A DNA stretch of 64,000 nucleotides from NCBI GenBank assembly GCA_052145115.1, contig JBKQPG010000004.1, forward strand, positions 8,194 to 72,193, written 5' to 3'. The translations under genes and the position numbers were made by a program. The notes under the pieces are model-generated. The model ran no database searches and was not told the DNA's origin. It saw nothing but the letters and a program-made list of their open reading frames with translations. The first letter of the stretch is position 1; each line of letters starts with the position of its first letter. The stretch comes from CAIVVT01 sp052145115. GTDB taxonomy: Bacteria; Acidobacteriota; Terriglobia; Bryobacterales; Bryobacteraceae. Shown in pieces: positions 34,410 through 42,643 of this stretch.

Positions 34410-36062
34410 ATGTCCCTCTGGAAAAACAAACTCTTCTTCGGCGACAACCTCCGCATCCTCCGCGAGCATGTGCCCGACGAGTCGGTGGATCTGATCTACC
34501 TCGACCCGCCCTTCAACTCGAACGCCAACTACAACGTGCTTTTCAAGGAGAAGAGCGGCGAGCGTTCCCACGCCCAGATCACGGCCTTCGAGGACACGTG
34601 GGAGTGGGGAGCGGAAGCGGAAGAGGCCTACTACGGAACCATCCAGGCAGGCGGGCGGATCTCAGATTTCCTGCAAGCCTTCCGGACGTTGCTCGGCCAG
34701 TCCGACATGATGGCCTACCTGGTCATGATGGCCCCGCGCCTCCAGGAACTACACCGCGTGCTGAAGCCCACCGGTAGCATCTACCTCCATTGCGATCCCA
34801 CCGCCAGCCATTATTTGAAGCTCTTGATGGACGCGATCCTTTCGCCGGAGGCCTATAGGAGCGAAATTGTATGGAAGCGCACCAGCGCCCACGGCGACGC
34901 GAGCCGCAAGTTCGCGGCTGTCCACGATGTGCTTCTCTATTACGTCAAGACGAATGCGGCTGTACGGAACCAGCTCTATATACCCTACAGCGAGGCTTAC
35001 GTTGCGGAGCACTTCGTGCACATCGACCATGACGGACGGAAGTTCCGCCGCGTCGACCTGAGAAGTCCAAATCCGCGGCCAAATCTGACATACGACTACC
35101 ACGCCAGCAACGGAAGGACTTACCGCCCCCACCACAACGGATGGGCCGTCTCCCTGGACGCGATGCAGCAGCTCGATAGGGGGAACCGACTTTTCTTCCC
35201 TGCCAAGGAAGATGGACGACTCCGCAGGAAGATTTACTTAGACGAGAGCCCAGGCGTCCCCGTGACGGACTTTTGGGATGACCTGCCGCCGATACATGCG
35301 AGTGCTCAGGAGCGCTTGGGCTACCCAACCCAGAAGCCGGAGGCCCTGCTTGAGCGCGTCCTGCGCACAAGCTCCAATGAGGCCGACGTGGTCCTCGATC
35401 CATTTTGCGGCTGTGGCACGTCGATTTCGGTCGCGGAACGGCTTCACCGCAGATGGATCGGCATTGACATCACCCACCTCGCCATCACCCTCATTCGCCA
35501 TCGCCTCGCCGACACGCATGGGGTCGAACTCAGCCCCTACGAGGTGATTGGCGATCCGAAGGACCTCGCATCCGCCCAGGCCCTCGCGCAGGTAGACCGC
35601 TATCAGTTCCAGTGGTGGGCATTGGGACTTGTGGACGCCAGACCCGCCGGAGACGTGAAGAAGAAGGGCGCGGACACTGGCATCGACGGCTATATCAACT
35701 TCCTCGACGACACCAGCGGCAGGGCCAAGCGCGTCATCGTTCAGGTGAAATCCGGCCACGTCAAGGCTGGCGACATCCGCGACCTGAAAGGCGTCCTGGA
35801 GCGCGAAAAGGCCGCGATTGGGGCGTTCGTGACCCTGGAGGAACCCACCTCCCCAATGATGACCGAGGCCGTTTCGGCGGGTTTCTATGAATCCGCCCTC
35901 CGAGTCGAGGGCCAGTCCAGCGAGAAGTTCCCCAAGCTCCAGATCCTCACGATCGAGGAGCTCTTGGGCGGCAAGAAACTGGCCTACCCCCGCCACCGCA
36001 TCGAGACCTTCAAGCAGGCCGAACGGAAAACCAAGAGCGAACAGCCGGGACTGTTCCGATGA
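34410..36062 (+). CDS. Fused DNA methyltransferase-restriction endonuclease
   Basis: A 550-residue fusion. Residues about 1-395 are an amino-methyltransferase of the beta arrangement: the catalytic motif LIYLDPPFNSNANYN (DPPF at about 32-35) comes before the S-adenosylmethionine motif LDPFCGCGTSI (about 331-341), which suits N6-adenine or N4-cytosine methylation. Residues about 410-510 form a PD-(D/E)XK nuclease domain: GADTGIDGYINF supplies the Asp and VIVQVKSG the Q-x-K pair (Mrr-like). One chain could thus both protect and cut DNA. I chose the ATG giving MSLWKNKLFFGDN; an upstream in-frame start adds 17 residues without support. The composition differs from the chromosome around it, suggesting transfer. 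Confidence 0.88.
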   Translation: MSLWKNKLFFGDNLRILREHVPDESVDLIYLDPPFNSNANYNVLFKEKSGERSHAQITAFEDTWEWGAEAEEAYYGTIQAGGRISDFLQAFRTLLGQSDMMAYLVMMAPRLQELHRVLKPTGSIYLHCDPTASHYLKLLMDAILSPEAYRSEIVWKRTSAHGDASRKFAAVHDVLLYYVKTNAAVRNQLYIPYSEAYVAEHFVHIDHDGRKFRRVDLRSPNPRPNLTYDYHASNGRTYRPHHNGWAVSLDAMQQLDRGNRLFFPAKEDGRLRRKIYLDESPGVPVTDFWDDLPPIHASAQERLGYPTQKPEALLERVLRTSSNEADVVLDPFCGCGTSISVAERLHRRWIGIDITHLAITLIRHRLADTHGVELSPYEVIGDPKDLASAQALAQVDRYQFQWWALGLVDARPAGDVKKKGADTGIDGYINFLDDTSGRAKRVIVQVKSGHVKAGDIRDLKGVLEREKAAIGAFVTLEEPTSPMMTEAVSAGFYESALRVEGQSSEKFPKLQILTIEELLGGKKLAYPRHRIETFKQAERKTKSEQPGLFR

Positions 36063-36168
36063 GATCGAGCGCGACCCGAACTGAAATGCAGCTGCCAACG
36101 CCTGCCGCGCGTATGGCATCCGACGCAGTGCGCGTCGCCGCCGAAGTGCATACCCACAGAGGACGACC

Positions 36169-37281
36169 ATGAACATTGTGAGCGTGGTGGAGCTACAAGA
36201 GCCTACGCTCGGGCGGCTCCTTGTCAGCAAACTCACGGTCTCAGTCCTAAGCCAAGCGCGCGAGCTGCTCGACGAGGGACTCGCCGCAGACGATTTCGCC
36301 TCGGAGTTCTTCGCCGCCCAGGCGCGAAGAGCAAGAGACGAGGCTCCAGTGAGCCGGACGAGCTACAACGACGGCGAAGCCATCTCCCCAGAAGAGCTCA
36401 AGGCGCTCACCCCGGAAGCGCGCGACAGGCTCGCCGCTGACTATCTCGCCCTGAACCAGCCATCGGGGGAGAGCAAGAGCGGCGCACGAACTGCGCCGCT
36501 AGCAGGAAGCCCCTTAGCAGGGACGAATCCAGCAGAACGAGGAACCGACCGGCTGATGCGCTACGTCGAACAAAAACGTACCTCGTTCATGGAGGACCCC
36601 GAGAGGGGGTTGCGTATTCTCAACGGCCCGAGCGCTGGCGCGTCCTGGGAAGACCCTCAGAAGCTGCGGAGCCTGGGCCTCCTTGACGTGAACGACGAGT
36701 TCACGCGCGCCGCGAAGCAGGTGGCCGACCTGTCAAGCGATATGCGGCGCATGCTCGGCGGGACCCTCGGTCCTCTTCATTTGCCTGAGATGTTCAGCAC
36801 CATGCCCGTGCCGCCGGACCTCAAACCGGCACCAGACCCAGGCTGGGAGACCGTTGCCCAAGTTTCGAAGATGAGAGACGACATCGCTCCGCTGGTCGCA
36901 GTCGCCCAGAAGCAGGCCGAGTTGACGCTAGCACTAGTTGACTTTTCAAAAGCGATTGCGAAGGACTCGAACAATTCCCTCCAACTTGCCGTGCACTCGA
37001 GCAAGCAGGCGGCCGCAGCGACGAGGCTGGCAGGTGTCAGCGTCATACTGACCCTCCTTGCCATCCTGGCAGCATTGTTCATCGGCCGGTATTCGGTTAA
37101 TTCCACTATTGCGAATGCAAATCTCTTGGGCGCCAGCGCGGAGAGGCACGCTCAGGAGGAGATCCGGCTCCTCCAGGAGATGGCGAACGACCCGAGGACA
37201 CGAGCAAACTCCACCCCATTGACGGCTCCAAATGGGGGCACTGCGCCGAAGCCCGCGCCGTCGGAGAAATCACCGAAGTAA
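36169..37281 (+). CDS. Membrane-anchored protein of unknown function in the restriction island
   Basis: A 370-residue protein I do not recognise. Residues 1-130 are helical and polar (including LTPEARDRLAADYLALN). Residues about 200-285 look coiled-coil-like, ending VDFSKAIAKDSNNSLQLAVH. A single hydrophobic segment (LAGVSVILTLLAILAALFIG, 287-306) follows, and the tail is charged then Pro/Ala-rich. The arrangement predicts a cytoplasmic N-terminal region tethered to the inner membrane by one C-terminal helix, with no signal peptide. It is co-oriented with and 106 bp after the methyltransferase-endonuclease gene and shares its lower G+C, so the two likely travelled together. A defence effector or an immunity partner is possible but not shown. 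Confidence 0.7.
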   Translation: MNIVSVVELQEPTLGRLLVSKLTVSVLSQARELLDEGLAADDFASEFFAAQARRARDEAPVSRTSYNDGEAISPEELKALTPEARDRLAADYLALNQPSGESKSGARTAPLAGSPLAGTNPAERGTDRLMRYVEQKRTSFMEDPERGLRILNGPSAGASWEDPQKLRSLGLLDVNDEFTRAAKQVADLSSDMRRMLGGTLGPLHLPEMFSTMPVPPDLKPAPDPGWETVAQVSKMRDDIAPLVAVAQKQAELTLALVDFSKAIAKDSNNSLQLAVHSSKQAAAATRLAGVSVILTLLAILAALFIGRYSVNSTIANANLLGASAERHAQEEIRLLQEMANDPRTRANSTPLTAPNGGTAPKPAPSEKSPK

Positions 37282-37370
37282 CCGGCGAGGAATCCGCGGA
37301 GGGAATCCGGGGACGGTACACTCAAACCCCAGTCCCGTTGCCAACACCCAGACATTCTCACCCGCCGAAT

Positions 37371-37551
37371 CATCACTTTTCTACAGTCCTGCCGATTTTT
37401 CCCGCCCTTGGCCCCCGATATCGTTCCTGCCCACCCCAGAGCCTCGCCTCCATGTGTCCCAGGGTCAGCAACTTGCCGACTCATCCGCAACCCCCGACCC
37501 TCCGGCTGATCCAAACCGAATTCATCACTTTTCATCACTTTTCTACACTCC
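37371..37551 (+). repeat. CATCACTTTT short repeats
   Basis: CATCACTTTTCTACAGTCC at 37371-37389 recurs as CATCACTTTTCTACACTCC at 37533-37551, and a further CATCACTTTT directly precedes the second one (37523). The spacing is about 150 bp. These are too few and too irregular for a CRISPR array; they may be remnants of insertion or binding sites at the island edge. Confidence 0.5.
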
Positions 37552-37595
37552 GGCTACACCAGTGATGAATCGCCTTTTTTCGCGTGCGCAACTTC

Positions 37596-37770
37596 GCTCC
37601 TTATTCGCGCTTGACACGCGGGCGTAACATCAATCAGGGCGTCCGCAAATGCGGGCTAACAAAAGCGTTCTTTGAAAATCGAATAACTGGCGAATATCTG
37701 CCCGAAAGATAGCCTCTTAAGCTATTGAATCAAAAAAGCAAAGTCGATATTTAGCTTTGTTCCTCCAAAA
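37596..37770 (+). repeat. Intergenic repeat element, copy B
   Basis: Same order of blocks as copy A: GCTCCTTATTCG, CTTGACA, GGGCGTAACATCAATC, CGTTCTTTGAAAATCGAATA, then the 3' hairpin (CAAAG with CTTTG plus a T-G pair, 9-base loop) and GTTCCTCCAAA. The minus-strand frame that is open in copies A and C is closed by a stop in this copy, which argues against a conserved protein. It lies 130 bp before copy C in the same orientation. Confidence 0.78.
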
Positions 37771-37899
37771 ACGCGCTTTTGCATCGTGGCGCAGACCTTC
37801 CTGTCTGCCGCGGCGGCATTCGTGCCGACGTTTGGCCCGGCCAGCCCGGTCCATCTTCAGCGCTTGGTCTTTCGACCTGCCAACGCCCCGGTCAAACCT

Positions 37900-38063
37900 T
37901 CTTCTTGACACCCGGGTGTAGCATCAATCAGGGAGCCCGCATTTGCGCGCCTGGCAAAAGCGTTCTTTGAAAACCGAATAACTAGCGAACACCTGCCCGA
38001 AAGATAGCCACTTAAGTTATTGAATCCAAAAGGCGAAGCCGATAATTGGCTTTGTTCCTCCAA
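37900..38063 (+). repeat. Intergenic repeat element, copy C
   Basis: Third copy: CTTGACA followed by the perfect palindrome ACACCCGGGTGT and TAGCATCAATCAGGG, then CGTTCTTTGAAAACCGAATA, CCCGAAAGATAGCC, and a 7-bp hairpin (CGAAGCC with GGCTTTG around GATAATT) before TTCCTCCAAAA. Compared with copies A and B, the stem has A-T changed to G-T and T-G changed to C-G, so pairing is kept while sequence changes. It ends 28 bp from the stop of the converging VWA gene; copy A ends 43 bp from the dnaE2 stop in the same relation. Confidence 0.78.
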
Positions 38064-38090
38064 AAATGTTTTTCACGTCGCACGCCGGCC

Positions 38091-39101
38091 TCAAATGCCG
38101 CTTCTGGGCCGATACCCCGGCCGCGCGCTGATGCGGTACTTCTTGCCGATGTCGGAGACGATCTCGACGTTGATCCGCCGGAACCCCTCGTTCGGGTTCG
38201 GAGCCGGGTAGTAGGTCACGGTGTAGCTGTTGCCCAGGTCCTCGCGGATCGCCTCGAAGGCCTCCACCTGTTTCTGCCACGTCCGGGCGAAGAAGCTCTT
38301 GCCCCCCGTGCGCCCCGCCAGACGGCGGAACACCCCGGTCGAGATCGGGTCCTTGTTCACATCGCTGGTAGAGATGACGTAGATTGGAATGCCCTCGTCC
38401 TCGGCCACGGCGCGCACGTCGTCGGGCGCTACCATGCTGGCGTTGTCCGGTCCGTTGGAGAACACGATCACGACCTTCCGCCCGGGCACCTTGGCCGCAT
38501 CGCGCAAGGTCAGCAGCAGGCCGTTGTAAAGCGCTGCGTCGTCGCCTGCGATAGCGCTGCGCAGCCCTTCCAGGACCTCATTCCGCTCCCGGTTCAGCGA
38601 CGCCAGCCGCGTGAGGTTGCGGGAGAACGTATAGATCGCCACCGAATCGGCGCGATCCAGCCCGCGCACGAAGTCGGCAATCGCGTCCGAGGCGTAGACG
38701 TAGCCGCGATACATGTAATTGCTCGTGTCGAAGAGCACGAACACGTTGGTCCCGGTGAAGATGTCGGTGGGAATTCCGCCCCTTGTGAGGTCCGCCTCCG
38801 CGCCGCCCAGAGGCCGCGTGGCGCCGCCCTCCAGCACTTGAACGGGCGGCTTGCTCCCCTCGGCGAACGTGGCGACCTTCTGTTGGATGCCGTCTTCGAG
38901 GATCTTGAAATCCGTTGATTTCAGGCCGTTCACGTAGCGCCCCTTGGAGTCGGTCACGGTGAAGCTCAGCACCACCATGTCGACCTTGACGCGAAAAGTG
39001 GGGCGCGTCTCCTGCGCCCGCAGCGCGGCGCGGGCCGTGGCCAAGGCCGCGCCTGCGCCCAGCAGGGCCCGGCGGGTGAGATACGAGTCTCGAGTCCTCA
39101 C
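38091..39101 (-). CDS. Exported VWFA-related protein, degenerate MIDAS
   Basis: A 336-residue protein of the acidobacterial VWFA-related family (TIGR03436 type). A twin-arginine signal (TRRALLGAGAALATARAALRA) is followed by FRVKVDMVVLSFTVTDSKG and LKSTDFKILEDG, the family's N-terminal domain, and then a von Willebrand A domain beginning NVFVLFDTSNYMY. The metal-ion site motif DxSxS reads D-T-S-N-Y, so the second Ser is lost and metal binding may be weakened. It starts at GTG, whose codon overlaps the stop of the large upstream gene by 4 bases. Family members are exported and thought to bind proteins or surfaces; no target is known. Confidence 0.85.
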   Translation of the reverse strand: MRTRDSYLTRRALLGAGAALATARAALRAQETRPTFRVKVDMVVLSFTVTDSKGRYVNGLKSTDFKILEDGIQQKVATFAEGSKPPVQVLEGGATRPLGGAEADLTRGGIPTDIFTGTNVFVLFDTSNYMYRGYVYASDAIADFVRGLDRADSVAIYTFSRNLTRLASLNRERNEVLEGLRSAIAGDDAALYNGLLLTLRDAAKVPGRKVVIVFSNGPDNASMVAPDDVRAVAEDEGIPIYVISTSDVNKDPISTGVFRRLAGRTGGKSFFARTWQKQVEAFEAIREDLGNSYTVTYYPAPNPNEGFRRINVEIVSDIGKKYRISARPGYRPRSGI

Positions 39102-42100
39102 TGCGGTCTGTCCTCCGTTCCGGCGCGCTTCTCCGCCGCGACCAATTTGCGGTTCTGCGCGCGCGCTTCCTCGGCCGTGACCCGCATGGCGCGCAGCAGC
39201 GCCGGCCAATCCTCGAGATGCGTCGCGAAAATCTGCTCCACCGAGCGCCGCGTCCAATCCGGGATGACGAGATTCAACTGCGCGGCGGGGAGCATCAGCT
39301 CGTCCGCCAGCGCCGCGAAGAACAGGTTGGTCGAATCCCAGCTTTCGGCCAGGATGCGGCTCGAGTAGCCCATCAGAGTCGGAAACGTCCTCAGGTTCAG
39401 GATCTGCGGCGCCTGCGAATGCGCCAGCGTCGGCTTCGGCGTTCCAAAGGCCGCGGCAATCGCGGACTCATTGCAATGCGCCGGGTCCGTGCTGGCCAGA
39501 CGGCGAATCTCAGCGTCGATAAACCCGCTCGGGTCCACGCCCTGGGCCGCGGCATGCAGGCCGGCAAAGTACAGCTCCGACGGCGTGATCTGTTCCAGCG
39601 CGTTCGCCACATCGCCGCCCGCCAGATCGGCCTCGATGCGCCGGGTGCGGGCCGGGGACGCGTGCAGTTCGACCCATTCGAGCAACGTGGCCCGCATTTG
39701 GGGATCGAGCGCGGATTCCGCCGCCACCGCCTCGCCCAACCGCATGTGCAGAGCCACCCAGCGCAGCTGCGATGGCGTAACGTTCCAGAACCGCTCGGCC
39801 TTCGCGCCCACCAGCAACTGGGGCACCAGGTCGCCCCAGATCAACGCCTGCTCGCGGGTGGGAATGAGGAAATTCTGCTCGGCGTCGGCCAGCGCATACG
39901 GCAGCCCGGCCAGTGAGCCGATGAGCCGCCCGCCGACGTTGGAAGGCCAGCCTGAACCGACCACATCGGTCTGCCCCCAGGTCTGGTTCGTGTCCTGAAT
40001 CCCGTTGAAATCGTGACTGCGCACGAACAGCGGATTGGTGTACAACACCTGGGCCCCCGGCGGAGCGTAATAGGCGTAGATCAACCCGCTGAGCGTGTCG
40101 CGCAGCAGCGGAGTCAGCAAGCCGCGCAGGTCGTGCAGCTTATCCGGCTGGCCTTGCGCCTTTTCGATCTGCGCCCGCAGATTCAGTTTCCGCTCGGCGT
40201 CCAGATGGCGTTCCACTGCGGAGCCGCCAACGAAGCCGATACGTTCCGTCGAGGGCAAACTCGGCTTGGGGAGATTGAGCTCGGACAACGGCGCCGCGAG
40301 GCGATTGAGCACGGCCGTATCGGGCTTGCCGCTCTGGGCCGGGCCCGCGAGCTGGTCGGCGAAATCGAACAGCGCCTTCAGGCTGACCAGCTTCTGAGCC
40401 TCGAGAACCCGGTTCAACTCGCCCACCAGCAGGGCCTGCGTGTCGGGATCGGATGGCGAGAGCGAGCCGGCCAGCAGGCCCAGCGTCTCTTCCTGCGGAT
40501 TGGCCTTCGGGTCGATCCCGCAAGCGGCCAGCAACCCCGTGAAACCCGCGCGTCCGGCGTCGAAGATCTCGCGGCTGCTGTCATGCGTCTTCTGAAACGG
40601 CTCGGTGACCGCATTCAGAGCGGTCTCCGCCTGGCCCGGCCTCAGTTCGTGATTCCGGTACAGGATCTGCCACAGACTGGCCAGCGCCTGGAAAATGCCC
40701 GCCGCGTCGGCGTGCACAGCCCCGTCCTTGATCGAATCGATCGCGTGCGCCGCGTCGACGTATTGCAGGATGGCCGCATCGCGCAACTCCGGCGCCTCGT
40801 TGAGCAGAGTCAGTTGCGCGCCGAAAACCTTGTAATCGCGCATCAACCGCTCGACCGAGGCCGGCTCCAGCGGTTTCGATCGGCGGCGGTCGAAATCGCT
40901 GAGCGCCAGGAATACCTTCAGCGGCTCGTTCTCCACGGCTTTGCGGGTCAGCGCGAACAGGGCCTCTATGAGGTCGTCGGGAGCGCTCCACCCAGGCGCC
41001 GCCTTGGCCAGCCGGGGGTCGATTTTGGAGCCTGGATGTAGAGCGAAAAAGGTCTTCCAAACGGCCAGGTTGCCGGGGATGAGCGCCTGAGAGTTCACGA
41101 CGTTGAGCCGTGCCGTCAGCAGCATCAGCTCGGTGTTGGCCCGGAACACGGGGCGGGCCGGGCCGGGGCTCGTCACTTTGCCGCGAATCGCGGCGTAGAA
41201 CCTCTTCAATCGCTCCGGCTCCGTGAGGTAGTCCAGGGTCGGTCCCGAAATCCGGCCCAGCGAATCGAAATAGCCGGCCAGCCAGCCGTCGTCCTTCGAG
41301 ACGATCTTCTCGATAAACGCTGCGCCCTTGTCGGGCCCCGCTCCGGCCAACTCCGCCCACGCCCCGGCCGCCCGCGCGCCTCCGGGCACGGCGGCGGCGC
41401 CGTTGCGGATCCGGAACATGCCGCCGAAGAAATCGAAGACGTGCGCGAAGGCGCGGATGCGCTGCAGCGGCATCGACTTGCGCACCTCCTCGGCCGTTTC
41501 GGGATCGAGTTTCGCCAGGCCCAGGTACAGCCGGCACATCGAGGGATCGTTCAGGAATGCATCGATGAACTCGCCGGCCTGCTTCTCCTTGGCCGAGAGC
41601 CAGTATTCCGCGCCGAAGATGACCGGGATGCGGGTGGCCTGGTACTTGAGTTCAAACGGCCGGTTGGTGCGCAGGGACTGCTCGAGTTGCGCCAGCGGGA
41701 AACCGGAGTCCATAGCCAGGAACGCCCGCGACGCGTTCACGGTCTCGAGAACGACATCGCCGCCGCAGGCGCCGCGCATGCGGAAGCCCAGGATCTTGAG
41801 CAGCTCGCCGGTCTTTTCGGAGTCGCACGTTTCGATGCGGATCAGCTTGTCGCGGCCCGAAAACCGATCGAGTTCGCGCGCCTGGCTGAGATACCGCAGC
41901 ACGAGCTTCAGGTACTCGGTCTGATCGAGGGTCTCCGTGCCGCTGATGGCCTGGTATCCGTTGGTGACCACATTGCGCGCCAGTGAGATCAACATCTCCT
42001 CCGCGGGCGTCTCGGGCGAGAGCGCCGCCATGCGCGAGAAGTTGCGCAACGGACCGGGCACCTCGATGTAGCCCATCGGGAAAACCGGCTGCGGCGCTGG

Positions 42101-42487
42101 CGCCAGCTCCGGCGCCGCCGCGCCGCTGTTCCTGAGAGCGGCCAGATGCGCGCTCGCCGAGGTACGGTCGCCGGCGGCCAGCTCCAACTGGACCAGCCTG
42201 CGCAGAGCGGCCTGCCGCCGTGGCAAACCGAGGCCCTCCAGCTCCACCAGCCGCTTGTACAGGGCGGTCGCTTCGGCGTCGCGGCGGGCGTCCGCGAAGT
42301 GCGCGGCACATTCCAGGACATCCGCGTCGTTAGGTGACGCGTGCAGCGCGTCTTCCAGCAGTTGGCGGGCCTGGTGCGCTTCTCCAGCCAGTTCCAGGCT
42401 GCGGACCCGATCCTCCAGGCCCGCATCCAATGCCCACCCCGCGCCGACCGTTCCCAGAACGGCGGCTACCGTCGTCAGCAGCTTCAC
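39098..42487 (-). CDS. Large exported protein of unknown function (1129 aa)
   Basis: A 1129-residue protein with a signal peptide (MKLLTTVAAVLGTVGAGWA). Residues about 25-125 are TPR-like helical pairs (SLELAGEAHQARQLLEDAL and similar), preceding a long, mostly helical region without catalytic motifs. No transmembrane segment is obvious after the signal. Homologues that I recall are unnamed proteins of Acidobacteriota, always paired with a VWFA-related gene; here the coupling is physical (4-base overlap with the downstream VWA gene). It is probably a periplasmic scaffold. Function unknown. Confidence 0.75.
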   Translation of the reverse strand: MKLLTTVAAVLGTVGAGWALDAGLEDRVRSLELAGEAHQARQLLEDALHASPNDADVLECAAHFADARRDAEATALYKRLVELEGLGLPRRQAALRRLVQLELAAGDRTSASAHLAALRNSGAAAPELAPAPQPVFPMGYIEVPGPLRNFSRMAALSPETPAEEMLISLARNVVTNGYQAISGTETLDQTEYLKLVLRYLSQARELDRFSGRDKLIRIETCDSEKTGELLKILGFRMRGACGGDVVLETVNASRAFLAMDSGFPLAQLEQSLRTNRPFELKYQATRIPVIFGAEYWLSAKEKQAGEFIDAFLNDPSMCRLYLGLAKLDPETAEEVRKSMPLQRIRAFAHVFDFFGGMFRIRNGAAAVPGGARAAGAWAELAGAGPDKGAAFIEKIVSKDDGWLAGYFDSLGRISGPTLDYLTEPERLKRFYAAIRGKVTSPGPARPVFRANTELMLLTARLNVVNSQALIPGNLAVWKTFFALHPGSKIDPRLAKAAPGWSAPDDLIEALFALTRKAVENEPLKVFLALSDFDRRRSKPLEPASVERLMRDYKVFGAQLTLLNEAPELRDAAILQYVDAAHAIDSIKDGAVHADAAGIFQALASLWQILYRNHELRPGQAETALNAVTEPFQKTHDSSREIFDAGRAGFTGLLAACGIDPKANPQEETLGLLAGSLSPSDPDTQALLVGELNRVLEAQKLVSLKALFDFADQLAGPAQSGKPDTAVLNRLAAPLSELNLPKPSLPSTERIGFVGGSAVERHLDAERKLNLRAQIEKAQGQPDKLHDLRGLLTPLLRDTLSGLIYAYYAPPGAQVLYTNPLFVRSHDFNGIQDTNQTWGQTDVVGSGWPSNVGGRLIGSLAGLPYALADAEQNFLIPTREQALIWGDLVPQLLVGAKAERFWNVTPSQLRWVALHMRLGEAVAAESALDPQMRATLLEWVELHASPARTRRIEADLAGGDVANALEQITPSELYFAGLHAAAQGVDPSGFIDAEIRRLASTDPAHCNESAIAAAFGTPKPTLAHSQAPQILNLRTFPTLMGYSSRILAESWDSTNLFFAALADELMLPAAQLNLVIPDWTRRSVEQIFATHLEDWPALLRAMRVTAEEARAQNRKLVAAEKRAGTEDRPQ

Positions 42488-42643
42488 AGGATCCCCTCCC
42501 TGTCATGCAGCCTTACATCGACTAATGGCTAGCTAGTTTACACCAAACCAGTCCTGTAGGCGTGATGCAAACGAAACGCCAGTGGATTCAACGCTACTGC
42601 GCCGATCTCATATGCTGTTTGGGGAGGTCCGAGAAACGAGACC

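Larger units (their letters stand above)
37282..38090. other. Gene-free region between the island and the VWA gene
   Basis: About 800 bp without a convincing gene. It contains, in order, short CATCACTTTT repeats (37371-37551), copy B of the intergenic element (37596-37770), 130 bp with nothing recognisable, and copy C of the element (about 37900-38063). Short frames exist but are not conserved between copies. No tRNA, integrase, attachment duplication or CRISPR array is visible. It marks the right border of the lower-G+C island. Confidence 0.7.

Noticed and set aside
37611..37630. TTGACA in the elements as a standard -35 promoter box
   Set aside because: No -10-like hexamer lies 16-18 bases downstream in the three copies; the TAGCAT-like hexamer is only 8 bases away.
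37857..38063. 68-codon minus-strand frame across element copy C, similar to a frame in copy A (EEQSQ-S and IRFSKNA shared)
   Set aside because: Copy B has a stop just after the shared start of the frame and no start codon follows the GGAGG at a suitable distance, so DNA or RNA conservation explains the similarity better.
37282..38090. Possible CRISPR array serving the csm operon
   Set aside because: The repeated units are about 170 bp, only two here, with conserved ends and variable middles; there are no 25-40 bp repeats at regular spacing. The gaps at 28044-28185 and 33636-33698 also show no repeats.
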